Shown: positions 63,972 through 64,000 of the stretch, piece after piece
How the letters are laid out: the number at the start of each line of letters is the position of its first letter
How positions within the stretch are numbered: position 1 is the stretch's first letter
Origin: JAFGSZ01 sp964492185
GTDB taxonomy: Bacteria > Bacteroidota > Bacteroidia > Bacteroidales > UBA10428
Assembly: GCA_964492185.1 (NCBI GenBank)
Contig: CAZBJH010000002.1
Location: 10,726-74,725 of the forward strand
DNA length: 64,000 nucleotides
Reading direction: 5' to 3'
Program-made: the position numbers and the translations under genes
Notes under the pieces: model-generated
The model's input: the letters and a program-made list of their open reading frames with translations, nothing else
What the model was told of the DNA's origin: nothing
The model's database searches: none

Positions 63972-64000
63972 ATTAATTCAGGTTTTATACAATATTTTTA

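Overview
Organism: the window looks like chromosome of a member of the Bacteroidota (Bacteroidales/Marinilabiliales-like; genus not decidable from sequence alone). Evidence: TAnnTTTG-type -7 promoter boxes in front of many genes, a PorP/SprF protein beside a giant adhesin with a type IX secretion C-terminal domain, a eukaryote-type dimeric glycyl-tRNA synthetase, an 85-residue ATP synthase c subunit, a bactofilin, and many two-component envelope gene sets. Two runs of 100 N are scaffold gaps (2151-2250, 27039-27138); each is flanked by exactly 55 identical bases, so the gap lengths are not real. Layout: 1-6.3 kb holds housekeeping genes (CPBP protease, dusB, nadB, a small membrane protein, glyS). 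6.3-20 kb is a surface-glycan region: GT4 glycosyltransferases, a split GT9-like gene, a sulfotransferase, a Wzx-like flippase, a methyltransferase, a YfhO-type membrane protein, and a tight five-gene cassette (GT4, PIG-L deacetylase, LpxD-like N-acyltransferase, acyl carrier protein, acyl-AMP ligase) that reads as a deacetylate-then-reacylate sugar pathway. 20-31 kb is a T9SS pair: PorP/SprF plus one roughly 3,140-residue adhesin broken by the second gap. 31-44 kb: a hypothetical with an integrase-arm-like start, a YgjP metallopeptidase, a MacA-like adaptor, tsaB, a DUF3108 protein, efp, a PP2C-type phosphatase, an O-antigen ligase/Wzz/tyrS operon, cvpA, tRNA-Arg(CCT) and a GT9 transferase. 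44-57.7 kb holds the complete F-type ATP synthase in two opposed blocks (atpD-atpC leftward; atpZ-52134 gene-atpB-E-F-H-A-G rightward) with yceD-rpmF-plsX-fabH and a bactofilin between them. 59-64 kb: an outer-membrane barrel and a LolCDE/MacB-like ABC transporter. How it works together: much of the accessory content serves the cell envelope (glycan assembly, lipid/acyl chemistry, surface adhesin export, ABC transport). Intergenic space is colonised by two dispersed repeat families. The first is a MITE of 140-164 bp with terminal inverted repeats and 6-bp A/T target duplications (six full copies, one internally deleted copy, one end fragment); no transposase for it lies in the window. The second is a shorter degenerate element carrying a conserved AGCCCGGCAAAG core. 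No CRISPR array, prophage, or intact insertion sequence was seen.
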